Shown in pieces: positions 17,198 through 25,856 of a stretch of DNA of 64,000 nt. The notes beneath the pieces were generated by a model. It saw nothing but the letters and a program-made list of their open reading frames with translations. It had not been told where the DNA came from and did not search any database. Position 1 is the stretch's first letter; each line of letters starts with the position of its first letter. Both the position numbers and the translations under genes were made by a program. The stretch covers positions 1-64,000 of the forward strand of contig NZ_FUKU01000030.1 of the NCBI RefSeq assembly GCF_900163865.1. The letters are read 5' to 3'. This DNA comes from Sphingobacterium sp. JB170 (GTDB lineage: Bacteria; Bacteroidota; Bacteroidia; Sphingobacteriales; Sphingobacteriaceae).

Positions 17198-18313
17198 TTA
17201 AATGCTCATGCTAGCATTGAGAATGTTTGCTAGCATTTGCTCATTTGATTCCAATTCATGCACTAATTTAAGTTGTGCATTTGTTCTAACCAAATTATGT
17301 GTAGGATATTGAATTTTATAGTAGGTATCACCATTTAAATAGTCCGTCAAGAACCGAACGGCTTGCATGTACGGTAAAAGAAAAACGCCGTGCAATAACG
17401 AATCGCGTTCATCTGCAGTCAAGAAGTCTTTCGCTTCACTCAAATATCCTCGTGAATAAGCTTCATACAGCGGAATATTTAAAATTACTTTCGATAAATC
17501 TTCTTCATCCTCCGCCGCAGAATTGATAATCGTACGGATGGCGTCACCAAAATCATAGGCAACATATCCAGGCATTACCGTATCCAAATCAATAACACAT
17601 TGTACATTGTCATTCATATCTAACAGCACGTTATTGAATTTGGTGTCGTTATGGGTTATCCGCAGCGGCAGTTTCCCTTCGTTTCCCATTTTCAAAACCG
17701 TACGCATACGGTCTTTGCGGTCAAAAATATAGGTTAGTACATCCTGTACTTCTACCGCCCTACCTGCCGCATCTTCAGCGATTGCGGCTGCCAAATTTGA
17801 CATTCGAAAATCAATGTTGTGAAAGTTCGGTAAAATCTCGACCAAACGCGTGGCATCCAAATCGGACAAACTTCGCTGAAAATCACCAAAAGCTTGACCA
17901 CCAGAAAATGCTTGTGCGGGAGTTCCAACGATATCGTAACTCTTGGTATCTTCAATCAAGATGAACATGCGCCAACAATCGCTTTCTTGGTCCTGAAAAA
18001 ATAACTCACCTGTTCGCGTTGGAATAAGCGTTAACGTCTTTTTCTCGACGTCCGGTTCTTGCCCTAGGGATATCAACTTCCTCTTTAAGTGGTCTATAAC
18101 AAGATTGGTATTGTCCATCAATCCCGCGACATTCTGAAAAATATTGCTATTCACGCGCTGTAGTAAGTAACGTTTCCCCCCTGGACGGTTCGTCGTTACA
18201 CAATATGTATCATTAATATGACCCGAACCAAACCGTTCGACGCTTTTTATATCTCCCTCAATTTCAAATTGATTTGCGGACTTTATCACATCAATATTTT
18301 TATATTCAAACAT
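17198..18313 (-). CDS. APH/choline-kinase-fold phosphotransferase, sugar kinase-like
   Basis: A 371-residue kinase. The catalytic loop HNDTKFNNVLLD (about 217-228) and the metal-binding IDLDTVMPGYVAYDFGDAIR (DxD type) are those of the aminoglycoside phosphotransferase fold. The N-terminal FGSGHINDTYCV is the nucleotide-binding loop seen in N-acetylhexosamine 1-kinase-like proteins. Next to a CBM9-like gene and two LacI-type half-palindromic sites upstream, a role in phosphorylating a sugar is more likely than antibiotic resistance. The specific sugar cannot be read. Confidence 0.78.
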   Translation of the reverse strand: MFEYKNIDVIKSANQFEIEGDIKSVERFGSGHINDTYCVTTNRPGGKRYLLQRVNSNIFQNVAGLMDNTNLVIDHLKRKLISLGQEPDVEKKTLTLIPTRTGELFFQDQESDCWRMFILIEDTKSYDIVGTPAQAFSGGQAFGDFQRSLSDLDATRLVEILPNFHNIDFRMSNLAAAIAEDAAGRAVEVQDVLTYIFDRKDRMRTVLKMGNEGKLPLRITHNDTKFNNVLLDMNDNVQCVIDLDTVMPGYVAYDFGDAIRTIINSAAEDEEDLSKVILNIPLYEAYSRGYLSEAKDFLTADERDSLLHGVFLLPYMQAVRFLTDYLNGDTYYKIQYPTHNLVRTNAQLKLVHELESNEQMLANILNASMSI

Positions 18314-18390
18314 TCGGAAATTTCAAAATAAACATAAATTCATTCGCAATATCATTAAATAAAGTCAAAAACAAAAGAAACAAAACAACA

Positions 18391-18438
18391 CAAACGTTTG
18401 CTCATTTTTTTGGTTATTTTGTTTTTAAGAAAACGTTT
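18391..18438. promoter_or_regulatory. Pair of LacI/GalR-type operator-like palindromes
   Basis: CAAACGTTTG (18391-18400) and AAACGTTT (18431-18438, within GAAAACGTTTC) lie with centres 39 bases apart, between the divergent kinase and CorC-type genes. AAACGTTT with a central CG is the usual shape of LacI-family sites. No LacI gene is in the window. Confidence 0.4.
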
Positions 18439-18542
18439 CAGCAAAAAACATTTGCCTTCATTTTGCCAACCACACACCTCTTTTTCACTAACGACAATTT
18501 ATTCTTCAAAATATTTCGTATTTTGGCTACCAAACTTCTTTT

Positions 18543-19868
18543 ATGCTCACTGAGATTTTAATTATCCTTTGCCTTATCGTTATCAATGGTATTCTATCTG
18601 CTTCCGAAATATCAATAGTATCTAGTCGTAAAGCGAGGCTAAAAACTGCTGCAGAAACGTCTAACAATGCGAAAATAGCCCTCAAACTAAAAGAAAATCC
18701 AAATCAATTTCTCTCGACAATCCAAATTGGAATTACCCTTATCGGTATATTGACTGGTTTTTTTAGCGGAGGTACGATTTCAAAATACTTGACCATAATA
18801 TTACAAAATATACCAGCAATACGGGCCTACAGCGAACAAATTTCCACCACTGTAGTCGTTTTGATTATAACCTACCTGTCATTAGTTATTGGTGAACTGG
18901 TGCCTAAACGCATCGGAATGGCCATTCCTGAAAAATATGCCATGCTGGTGGCAGTACCCATGCGCGTGCTAAGTAGAATTGTAAAACCTTTTGTCTGGCT
19001 CCTGAGTATTTCGACCGACGCCATCGTTCGTATATTAAACATCAAAGTAAGTAAGAACACCGTGACCGAAGAAGAAATAAAAGCGATGGTGGATGAAGGT
19101 GTTAACAGCGGTGTAATTGAGAATTTCGAGCATGACTTCGTCGATCGCCTCCTTGTATTAGGCGACAAGAGAGCTGTCAATTTAATGGTTCACCGTTCAA
19201 ATATTGACTGCATAAACCTAAAGGATTCTTTCGAGGAAAATAAAGAGATTATTCGAAATTCGAAACATTCCGAGTTTCCAGTAGTAGACGGAAGCTTCGA
19301 CCAAGTTAAAGGTGTTGTGCATGTGAAAGCGCTCATGCAAAATATTCTCGATGAAAAGCCAATCGACTTAGCGAAATTAACATACCCCATCCCTTTTGTA
19401 AATGAAAACACATCTGCTTACAACGTGCTGAGTGTCTTCCGTAATGCTAAAGCACAACTTGCCATCGTTATCGACGAATACGGGATACCACAAGGAATCG
19501 TCTCGATTAAGGATATAGTACGAACCTTATTCGGCGAGATGGATTCCATTGATGACCGTGGAGTATCTTTCGCATTCCGTAAGCGCGAAGACGGATCAGT
19601 CGTTGTCGAAGGCCGCACGCAACTAGATGATTTCCTAGAATACTTCCAAATTAGTCTTTCCGAGGAAGATCAGGAAGAGGTTGGCGCGATAACCACCCTT
19701 GGTGGTCTTGTATTCCTCACCCTTGACCACGTACCTGAAGAAGGGGAATATATTAAATACAAAGGCTATCAACTAGAAGTTATTGACATGGATGGTCGCC
19801 GGATTGATAAAGTCCTAATTACAAAATTAGCAACTCCTCTCAATTCTATTACCGAGAACGAAGATTAG
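18543..19868 (+). CDS. Hemolysin-C/CorC-type CNNM membrane protein
   Basis: A 441-residue protein with a DUF21/CNNM membrane domain of four hydrophobic segments (about 1-190), a pair of CBS domains (about 200-335; VNLMVHRSNIDCI and QLAIVIDEYGIPQGIVSIKDI) and a C-terminal CorC_HlyC transporter-associated domain (about 350-435; GAITTLGGLVF). Family members are linked to Mg2+ or Co2+ efflux and nucleotide sensing; 'hemolysin' is a historic label. It is divergent from the phosphotransferase gene and converges on trxA. Confidence 0.88.
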   Translation: MLTEILIILCLIVINGILSASEISIVSSRKARLKTAAETSNNAKIALKLKENPNQFLSTIQIGITLIGILTGFFSGGTISKYLTIILQNIPAIRAYSEQISTTVVVLIITYLSLVIGELVPKRIGMAIPEKYAMLVAVPMRVLSRIVKPFVWLLSISTDAIVRILNIKVSKNTVTEEEIKAMVDEGVNSGVIENFEHDFVDRLLVLGDKRAVNLMVHRSNIDCINLKDSFEENKEIIRNSKHSEFPVVDGSFDQVKGVVHVKALMQNILDEKPIDLAKLTYPIPFVNENTSAYNVLSVFRNAKAQLAIVIDEYGIPQGIVSIKDIVRTLFGEMDSIDDRGVSFAFRKREDGSVVVEGRTQLDDFLEYFQISLSEEDQEEVGAITTLGGLVFLTLDHVPEEGEYIKYKGYQLEVIDMDGRRIDKVLITKLATPLNSITENED

Positions 19869-19877
19869 CTTCATGAA

Positions 19878-20174
19878 CTAGTGGTGCTTGTCAATAATTT
19901 CAATTAGCTGTTCTTTGCTCAACACGCCACTTTGCCGCCATACTTGCTGCCCTTCCTTGAACAACACCATGGTGGGCACACCCTGAACCCGGTATTGAGT
20001 AGCCAAATCTTTATTTTTGTCGACATCGATTTTGATTACAGAAAGCTGATCTGCGTAATGACTTTTCACCTCCTTCAAGATCGGCCCTAATACTTGACAG
20101 GGGCCACACCAAACTGCTGAAAAATCAATCAGTACCGTTGGATGCTGCTCTATAATTTCACTAAATTTTGCCAT
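19878..20174 (-). CDS. trxA: Thioredoxin
   Basis: A 98-residue thioredoxin with the active site AVWCGPCQ and the cis-Pro loop VQGVPTMVLF. It lacks a signal peptide, so it acts as a cytoplasmic disulfide reductase. The motif reads VWCGPC rather than the more common WCGPC with a preceding Thr or Glu, still within family variation. It is 44 bases downstream of the GH25 gene on the same strand. Confidence 0.92.
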   Translation of the reverse strand: MAKFSEIIEQHPTVLIDFSAVWCGPCQVLGPILKEVKSHYADQLSVIKIDVDKNKDLATQYRVQGVPTMVLFKEGQQVWRQSGVLSKEQLIEIIDKHH

Positions 20175-20218
20175 ATATATGTAACAGTTATTTTGATCAA
20201 ATGTTTCTAAGCAATATG

Positions 20219-21082
20219 CTAATACGGTATTGCAAGTTCCTCTAAACGCTCCATATCACCTTTGAACAAATTAAGGTCCACAGGCCCTTTAATTCCCCGA
20301 ACGAACCCACGCTCAGAAAATTGCCAGAAATTCCAATGCTTCTTAGGCTTTTCTACCCAAAAATTATAATTGGCGATCCATAATATATAATCCGAAAATT
20401 CCTTTTGAAGAAAGTCCGTAAAATAACTATCGCCTGAGTAAACAATTGGTTTAATTCCATAATGACTCTCCACCAATTCAAGCCATCGTCGTAGCCCTAC
20501 TTTTAAGGAATCCATAGATTGCTTTTTTGGCCGCTCTTCAATATCGATCACCGGAGGTAAATCCCCCGAACGCAATTGCACGGATCCAATGAAGTTTTGT
20601 GCCTGACGAACGGAATTCTCATTCGGCCGAAAGTAATGGTACGCGCCGCGTAACTTTGCTCGACTCTGCGCTGCTTCCCAGTTTTCACCAAAACGGGTAT
20701 CGACTGCCTTTTCCCCCATCGTCGCCCGGATAAACACAAAATCAAGCGGTATTTCGTCGTGAATTGTATTCAGGTCGATCCAATTAATTTGCCCCTGATA
20801 TTGTGAGACGTCAATACCATATATGTAAGTGGTGTGCTCCCGCATTAATCGCAAATTGCGTCGTGCATGTTCGGTGACACTGTGGGGGGTAGTTCTCTCC
20901 TGGCCAAAAATAATTTTTTTAAGACTCTCTGACAAATTGGCCCGCCAGAATATAATACCAGTCACAAACACCAATATAAATGGTATCGTTATACTCCAAA
21001 AAAGGAAACGATCTTGAATTACCCCCTGCTCCTCAATGATTTTCTTGGATTTTCGTTTAACTGGTTTTATGACTTTCCCCAT
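20219..21082 (-). CDS. GH25 lysozyme with N-terminal membrane anchor
   Basis: A 287-residue protein: a basic N terminus (KPVKRKSKK), one membrane segment (about 27-45) and a GH25 domain. The catalytic region is visible as YGIDVSQYQGQINW with the first acid, and VIDIEERPKKQ with the second pair of acids. It should cleave the N-acetylmuramic acid to N-acetylglucosamine bond of peptidoglycan from the periplasmic side. It is probably a cell-wall remodelling enzyme, not a phage lysin, given the anchor and the housekeeping surroundings. Confidence 0.88.
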   Translation of the reverse strand: MGKVIKPVKRKSKKIIEEQGVIQDRFLFWSITIPFILVFVTGIIFWRANLSESLKKIIFGQERTTPHSVTEHARRNLRLMREHTTYIYGIDVSQYQGQINWIDLNTIHDEIPLDFVFIRATMGEKAVDTRFGENWEAAQSRAKLRGAYHYFRPNENSVRQAQNFIGSVQLRSGDLPPVIDIEERPKKQSMDSLKVGLRRWLELVESHYGIKPIVYSGDSYFTDFLQKEFSDYILWIANYNFWVEKPKKHWNFWQFSERGFVRGIKGPVDLNLFKGDMERLEELAIPY

Positions 21083-21246
21083 ATCCGGCGTGAAAATAGG
21101 AGAATTAATCTAATTTGACAACGAATATCCAGCCTAATGTTTGGTTCCATTAGCCACGCTCTAAATATTTCCAGCTTATATTTTTAAAGAGAAAAAAATA
21201 ATCTCACTCATTTTCAAAGCATAAAGATCTTGATCGGAACTAAGTT

Positions 21247-21276
21247 TTGTAGATCTGAATAGAATTTCTACTTTTG
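21247..21276 (+). promoter_or_regulatory. Promoter of tRNA-Ser
   Basis: TTG (21247-21249), 19 bases, TACTTTTG (21269-21276): an exact Bacteroidota housekeeping promoter. The expected start lies almost at the first base of the tRNA at 21281, so the 5' leader would be very short or absent. Confidence 0.85.
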
Positions 21277-21280
21277 TCGC

Positions 21281-21365
21281 GGAGAGTTGGCAGAGTGGTC
21301 GAATGCGGCGGTCTTGAAAACCGTTAACTGTCACAGGTTCGGGGGTTCGAATCCCTCACTCTCCG
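21281..21365 (+). tRNA. tRNA-Ser (anticodon TGA)
   Basis: Acceptor arms GGAGAGT and ACTCTCC pair over seven bases; the T arm GGGGGTTCGAATCCCT is canonical; the anticodon loop CTTGAAA gives anticodon TGA; a long variable arm follows, as expected for a class II tRNA. The discriminator base is G and CCA is not encoded. A serine-rich ORF often called over such genes is an artefact. Confidence 0.97.
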
Positions 21366-21368
21366 CGG

Positions 21369-21401
21369 AAAATGCCTTTCAGAAATGGAAGGCATTTTTT
21401 C
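21369..21401 (+). terminator. Terminator of tRNA-Ser
   Basis: Inverted repeat AATGCCTT / AAGGCATT with a loop of about 10 bases and a run of six T. It overlaps the decayed 3' end of the pseudogene on the other strand. Confidence 0.8.
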
Positions 21402-21404
21402 GTT

Positions 21405-22170
21405 TCGAAAATTCCGTTCCCGAAGGTGTCGAAAAATATGTGGGGCAATTGGTAGTCTGTCACATGTCTCGCTTCTTCAGATTCGGGACGATATTTATTC
21501 ATAAATTTTCAGAGGGAATCACCTTTTAACGGCGTTATGAAAGGTACTTTTTCGCGCGTAAATCTTTGACCCACATAATGATATTCATTTTCTTTTGAAA
21601 CTTTTTCTGCAGTTTCGAAGCCGCTGATTTATTTTTAGTAAGAAATGAAAAAAACGGCTAAAAGATCGACATTCACTAGTCTCGATGTAGAACTTTGAAA
21701 AGGTGAATAAGGTGCAGACGCATTGGGTGCCTTCGGAATGAAGATGTCTTTAAACTTTATGACTTCGGCATCAAATACAGAAGAAAATTCTTTCCTTCTG
21801 TCCCGCGTGTAATTGCGAATTCCGTTAATTGTTATTTCTTGTATCGCAATCGGACTGACATGCAAAAAAACAATCCAGTGTCGGCTTTAATGCCGCTACC
21901 ATAAATGACGGAATTGGATTCGTACCCCATATGGCTAATTAACATGGTATCCCCAAAATGGATATTTTCCAAATTACACCGCGCGGAGAGACCGGTAAAA
22001 GTGATAGAATTAGGTATGGTTACTCTTGCATTCATTATAGGCTTTTTAGTAGTTTCGCCCACCACGAACCCGATTACCTGTTACGCACGAAGAGTATTTG
22101 AAAGGCAAACAAGAAATATTAACACACTTAATCTTATAGTAAATTTCAGGTCAGAACGAGTCTCATACAT
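21405..22170 (-). pseudogene. Decayed carboxypeptidase-regulatory-like (transthyretin-fold) exported protein
   Basis: Reading from ATG at 22170, a signal peptide (LSVLIFLVCLSNTLRA) is followed by an in-frame TAA and then QVIGFVVGETTKKPIMNARV, the start of a CarboxypepD_reg-like domain ending in DTMLISHMGYES. The frame shifts at an A7 tract (21864-21870) into HVSPIAIQEITINGIRNYTRDRR, again at a second A7 tract (21648-21654), and once more near 21600. EYHYVGQRFTREKV, then GDSL, an in-frame TGA and KFMNKYRPESEEARH, continue to about 21410. The layout matches a Bacteroidota exported family of about 250 residues with unknown function. At least two nonsense and three frameshift lesions make this a true pseudogene. 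Confidence 0.85.
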
Positions 22171-22379
22171 CTTAAAATTAACATTCAATTTACGAAACAA
22201 AAAAACGCTAACATTCGTTAATGCCTTTATTATGTACACAATAGAAAAGAGATCGCTTTTCGGAGATTATTGTCGAACTCAAAATTAGCAAAACTAAAAT
22301 ACAGGATATCTAGCAGAAAAAATCGTAGCAAATTTTAGCGAGAGATATGCCTAACCGGTCAGGAATTCGTTGTTCGGGG

Positions 22380-22922
22380 CTATTGTGCCCAGAGCCCATT
22401 CCGCTTCCGTCGTGCTTTACGTTGCAGTTCCAAAAAGTAATCAACGTAACGTACGTTTGGTGGAAAAGTCGCCACCACTGCATAGCCACCTTGAAGGAGT
22501 GCTGCATTCAGAAACAGACCATCTTCCAGGTAAACATATGCCAAATCCCGTTGATAACGGTCTGTAGACTGCACATCATATTCCAGTCTAACGAATTTAC
22601 CTTCACATAAACGACGTACAAACTCCCTGGCTTCACTGGCAAAGTAGCCTTTCTTCTTGTATTGTGAATTACGTATTTCCGGTGCATCCACACCAATAAA
22701 ACGAACTTTAAATCGACGGCCACGCCCTTCTACCCAAAAAGTATCTCCGTCGATGACTTTTATCACTCGAAATAAACTATCCCTGACGACATTGCTCATT
22801 ATTCGGGCACTCTTACCGGGTGGATTAGGAAGCTCACGTGCTAAACATGCTGAGCCGAATGCTACATGCAAAAAAGTCCCAAATGAAACGATTAAAATAT
22901 AAGATCGCAGGTAATTACTCAT
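22380..22922 (-). CDS. Thermonuclease-family nuclease
   Basis: A 180-residue staphylococcal-nuclease-like protein with an N-terminal hydrophobic stretch (about 5-25), probably a signal peptide or anchor. VIDGDTFWV, VRFIGVDAPEI (catalytic Asp/Arg region), FASEAREFVRRL and DRYQRDLAYVYLEDGLFLNAALLQGGYA follow the family order. It should be a secreted Ca2+-dependent nuclease acting on DNA or RNA. It stands alone upstream of a long noncoding interval. Confidence 0.9.
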   Translation of the reverse strand: MSNYLRSYILIVSFGTFLHVAFGSACLARELPNPPGKSARIMSNVVRDSLFRVIKVIDGDTFWVEGRGRRFKVRFIGVDAPEIRNSQYKKKGYFASEAREFVRRLCEGKFVRLEYDVQSTDRYQRDLAYVYLEDGLFLNAALLQGGYAVVATFPPNVRYVDYFLELQRKARRKRNGLWAQ

Positions 22923-23164
22923 CTATTATCTAAAAATTAAACCATGATGTTAGCTCCTGATACGGGCATACGGCTGCAAAGATAATTCTTCCACTCTTTT
23001 TTTTTGCATCCCCAGCCTGACATTGTTGCCACTAATAGCACGAACCAGATAATGGTTAGCTACATGCACCAGACCAAACGATCAAATCCCATATTAGGTT
23101 GTTAACTTCTGTTAAACACTAATATCATTCAAACGCCCGGCATGCTATTTGCAAAAGTATTAGC
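22923..23164. other. Noncoding interval before the first repeat unit
   Basis: No open frame with protein-like composition. It includes the GTTAAC/GTTAAA motifs at about 23101-23116 and a TTTG 31 bases later that precede unit A, so it probably holds that unit's promoter. Confidence 0.35.
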
Positions 23165-23231
23165 ATTCATAAATTAGGTTAATATTGGTTAGTTAGTAAA
23201 ATCCTGAAGCTCCCCGCTTCAGGATTTTTTC
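23165..23231 (+). ncRNA. Short unit A: conserved core plus hairpin terminator
   Basis: The core TAGGTTAATATTGGTTAG (about 23175-23192) is followed by a perfect 10-bp stem (23201-23210 with 23216-23225), loop TCCCC, then T6. Upstream, GTTAAA is followed after 31 bases by TTTG. No ORF lies between start region and terminator. It is one of the repeated motif-plus-hairpin units of this window and could be a small RNA or a leader/attenuator. Confidence 0.55.
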
Positions 23232-23428
23232 TTGCGCCGCATAGCATGACACGCTACAAAAAATAATGATGTGTCGTATTGTCTACTTTTGTCAAAATAG
23301 GAATGGCTGCAAAAATGAATTGTATTGCAACCGTGTCTCAATTTCATCAAAACAGCGCGCTAAATCGTTAAAATATGTTAACAAATCGCACAAATAATCA
23401 GCTAGGCACATCTTTTGCACTTCTATGG

Positions 23429-23500
23429 ATTCATAATTTAGGTTAATAATTGGTTAGTAGTAATAATCCTGGAGCTCCCCGCTTCAGGATTATTCATTTT
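23429..23500 (+). ncRNA. Short unit B: conserved core plus hairpin
   Basis: Core TAGGTTAATAATTGGTTAG (about 23439-23457) followed by an 11-bp stem with one G-T pair (23465-23475 with 23481-23491), the same TCCCC loop as unit A. GTTAAC precedes TTTG by about 31 bases, as GTTAAA does in unit A. The stem sequence differs by one position from A yet remains paired. It lies about 100 bases before the promoter of the secreted-protein gene. Confidence 0.55.
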
Positions 23501-23600
23501 ATTCCTTGCCAGCAAAAGTATTCACCGAACACAAATCGACTTTTACCGAGAAAACTCCTGATCTGATCTAATTACTTTTCGGCAAACACCCTGTGCGCTA

Positions 23601-23608
23601 TACCTTTG
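23601..23608 (+). promoter_or_regulatory. -7 box (TACCTTTG) of the small secreted-protein gene
   Basis: Exact TAnnTTTG match 60 bases before the ATG at 23669. No TTG lies at the best distance upstream, but the position fits a normal leader. Confidence 0.5.
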
Positions 23609-23668
23609 ATGTATCAAATAAGAAAAAAAGTACTTAACATATTCCACAACATTAAAATCTTAAATACC

Positions 23669-24097
23669 ATGAAAAAGTCAATCACAACTATCGCAGCAGC
23701 CATTATCATGATTACCTCATTCAGCGCATTTGCCGCTAACCATGCAAAGCCGGTAGAAACAGTTGAATCCGCAGCAATCATAAACGCCTACATCGATGCC
23801 ACTACACTTGGCGCGAAAGAAATGAATAATCTTCTTTTCGCCGAGGATTTCGAGTATCAAAATGTTGCAAATGGCGACACCTTCAACAAAAAAGTCTACA
23901 CCCAATTTTTAGAGAATAACCAAGGGGTACAATATGACTGTGAGACATCCTATCAGATATTAGATGAGAATGCACAAGCGTGTCTTGCGAAGACAACGAT
24001 GAAGTTTAAAAACTTTACCCGCGTTGATTACATCACTCTAAACCATACCACAGAAGGATGGGAAGTAAGTAAGGTAGTTACATCTTACCAAGATTAA
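23669..24097 (+). CDS. Small exported NTF2-like/lumazine-binding-like protein
   Basis: From ATG 23669 the product is 142 residues with a signal peptide ending AFAAN. The remainder fits the NTF2-like fold of putative lumazine-binding proteins: AIINAYIDATTLGAKEMNNLLFAEDFEYQN, then paired strands and a final GWEVSKVVTSYQD. Such proteins are small periplasmic domains with no proven activity. The frame opens at 23606, but the signal peptide begins at 23669. It lies between units B and E/C of the repeat family, and a hairpin follows its stop. Confidence 0.65.
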   Translation: MKKSITTIAAAIIMITSFSAFAANHAKPVETVESAAIINAYIDATTLGAKEMNNLLFAEDFEYQNVANGDTFNKKVYTQFLENNQGVQYDCETSYQILDENAQACLAKTTMKFKNFTRVDYITLNHTTEGWEVSKVVTSYQD

Positions 24098-24144
24098 GAA
24101 AGTCCCGCACCTCAACGAGGGAAATATTGTTTGTTTAGTTTAAT

Positions 24145-24185
24145 TTAGTTAAGAGAAGTCTGCAGCGATGTGGACTTCTTTATTC
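24145..24185 (+). terminator. Hairpin after the secreted-protein gene (weak unit E)
   Basis: AGAAGTC pairs with GACTTCT across about 12 bases, followed by TTTATT. The preceding GTTTAGTTTAATTTAGTTAAG is only loosely like the core of units A-D. It probably terminates the gene ending at 24097. Confidence 0.5.
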
Positions 24186-24279
24186 TTCGATTATTTCAAC
24201 ACTTCTAAAACAATATCGCAGTAGTCGCTGTTTAAGTTAAAAACGCGTGGATTATTGGCACACGTTCGATTTGACAGTT

Positions 24280-24345
24280 AGATTGAGGTTTAATAATTGG
24301 TTTGGTTTTAGTCCTGAGGTACGCAATATCTCAGGATTTTTTATT
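24280..24345 (+). ncRNA. Short unit C: variant core plus terminator
   Basis: Core AGGTTTAATAATTGGTTTGG followed by the stem TCCTGAG (24312-24318) and CTCAGGA (24330-24336) and six T. It runs toward the thiolase gene, whose strand is opposite, so it does not precede any gene on its own strand. Confidence 0.45.
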
Positions 24346-24360
24346 CCGATGATTAGTTAT

Positions 24361-25545
24361 TTAGTCTTCCACTCGTTTGATGATCATTGCCGATGCGCCG
24401 CCCCCCCCATTACAAATAGCCGCCAACCCGTACCTGCCTCCCTCCTGCCGTAAAATATTTGTCAATGTTACTAAAATACGTGCGCCCGAACACCCCAGTG
24501 GGTGTCCTAGCGACACTGCCCCGCCGTAAATATTAATCTTGTCTCTTGGGATACTTAGTATTTGAGCGTTTACTAAAGGTACGACAGAAAAGGCTTCATT
24601 AAACTCGAAATAATCGATATCGTTTAGTTGAAGTCCTGCTTTCTCAAGTACCTTTTCCGTTGCAATGCTTGGACTTGTCGTAAACCATTCTGGTGCCTGT
24701 TCGACGTCCGTATATGCGACAATCTCGGCTAGGGGCTTCATCTTTAAACTGCGTGCGCGATCCTCACTCATCAATAGCAAAGCAGCAGCACCATCACTGA
24801 GCGAAGAAGCATTGCCAGCGGTAACCGTTCCATCGGATGAAAATGCAGCTTTCAACCCCCTAAGTTTTTCAAAATCTACCTTGAGATATGCTTCGTCCTG
24901 TTCTACAAGCATTTCACCACTACGCAACTTTACGGGTACCGGTATTACTTCTGAGCAAAATTTCCCTTCTGCCCATGTTTGCTGTGCCCGCTGATAAGAA
25001 GAAATAGCATAATCATCCTGCGACGTGCGAGAAATCTCATAACGTTGCGCACAAAGGTCTCCGTAATTGCCCATCGCCTGCTCGCTGTAAACGTCGACCA
25101 GACCATCGTGTTGTACTCCATCAAGAAGCGATTGCGCGCCATATTTTGCGCCCCAACGTAAGCTAGGCACGTAATAGGGAACTTGGCTCATAGACTCCAT
25201 GCCACCAGCAATGGAGATATGCACATCATCCAGCAAAATAGATTGGCATGCCATTGTAACGGCTTTCATTCCGCTCGAACATACTTTATTAATGGTCGTT
25301 GCCGAGGTATGATCTGCTAACCCCGCATATCGCACAACCTGACGCGCTGGAGCCTGCCCCATACCGGCCTGTAAGGCGCATCCCATTAAAACTTCTTGAA
25401 TTTCCGCGGCAGGCAAACCGGTACCGTTTAATAATCCTGCCACAGCATGCCCGCCCAATTGTGTCGCCGAGAGCGCCGACAATTTCCCACCAAAACTTCC
25501 AATTGCCGTTCGTTTTGCTGCAACAATAAATACTCGCTTGATCAT
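24361..25545 (-). CDS. Acetyl-CoA acetyltransferase (thiolase)
   Basis: A 394-residue thiolase with the active-site Cys in NKVCSSGMKAVTMAC, the His-bearing NEAFSVVPLV, GHPLGCSGARILVTL, and the second Cys in AICNGGGGASAM. It either cleaves 3-ketoacyl-CoA with CoA or condenses two acetyl-CoA. Beside an acyl-CoA dehydrogenase, a hydratase/3-hydroxyacyl-CoA dehydrogenase and the methylcitrate genes, cleavage of 2-methylacetoacetyl-CoA to acetyl-CoA plus propionyl-CoA is a likely job. It is divergent from the acyl-CoA dehydrogenase gene. Confidence 0.92.
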   Translation of the reverse strand: MIKRVFIVAAKRTAIGSFGGKLSALSATQLGGHAVAGLLNGTGLPAAEIQEVLMGCALQAGMGQAPARQVVRYAGLADHTSATTINKVCSSGMKAVTMACQSILLDDVHISIAGGMESMSQVPYYVPSLRWGAKYGAQSLLDGVQHDGLVDVYSEQAMGNYGDLCAQRYEISRTSQDDYAISSYQRAQQTWAEGKFCSEVIPVPVKLRSGEMLVEQDEAYLKVDFEKLRGLKAAFSSDGTVTAGNASSLSDGAAALLLMSEDRARSLKMKPLAEIVAYTDVEQAPEWFTTSPSIATEKVLEKAGLQLNDIDYFEFNEAFSVVPLVNAQILSIPRDKINIYGGAVSLGHPLGCSGARILVTLTNILRQEGGRYGLAAICNGGGGASAMIIKRVED

Positions 25546-25856
25546 AATTTACACCTTCTGTTTAAAAAATTTCCGTGCGCCGCCGTCTTTTTGAGATCAT
25601 AACTGCGAATCCTATCACGGCTAAAGTATATAACATATACCCCAGTAAAGATACACAAACCGGACCAATTCCTTCTGAGACAAAAGCTTGTTAAAAGTTT
25701 CGATATGGAAATGGTTAGCAAATAGGTCTTCAAAGAACAGAAAAAAATAACGATTAAAATCACCATATAATCAGCTATTTATACTAAATTCGTTGCTCAA
25801 CGAAGGACGCGCGGCGATCTTTGAACAGGCAATGAAACCATTAAACTCGAACGCGT
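25546..25856. other. Intergenic interval between thiolase and acyl-CoA dehydrogenase
   Basis: About 310 bases that should contain both divergent promoters. On the minus strand a stop-free stretch around 25560-25660 reads as one hydrophobic segment followed by basic residues (LLGYMLYTLAVIGFAVM, then SKRRR), perhaps a decayed membrane-protein end. No supportable gene. Confidence 0.3.

Noticed and set aside
21287..21529. Serine-rich 80-codon frame over tRNA-Ser
   Set aside because: The frame is formed by the tRNA sequence itself and its terminator; such frames are a classic artefact of tRNA-Ser genes.
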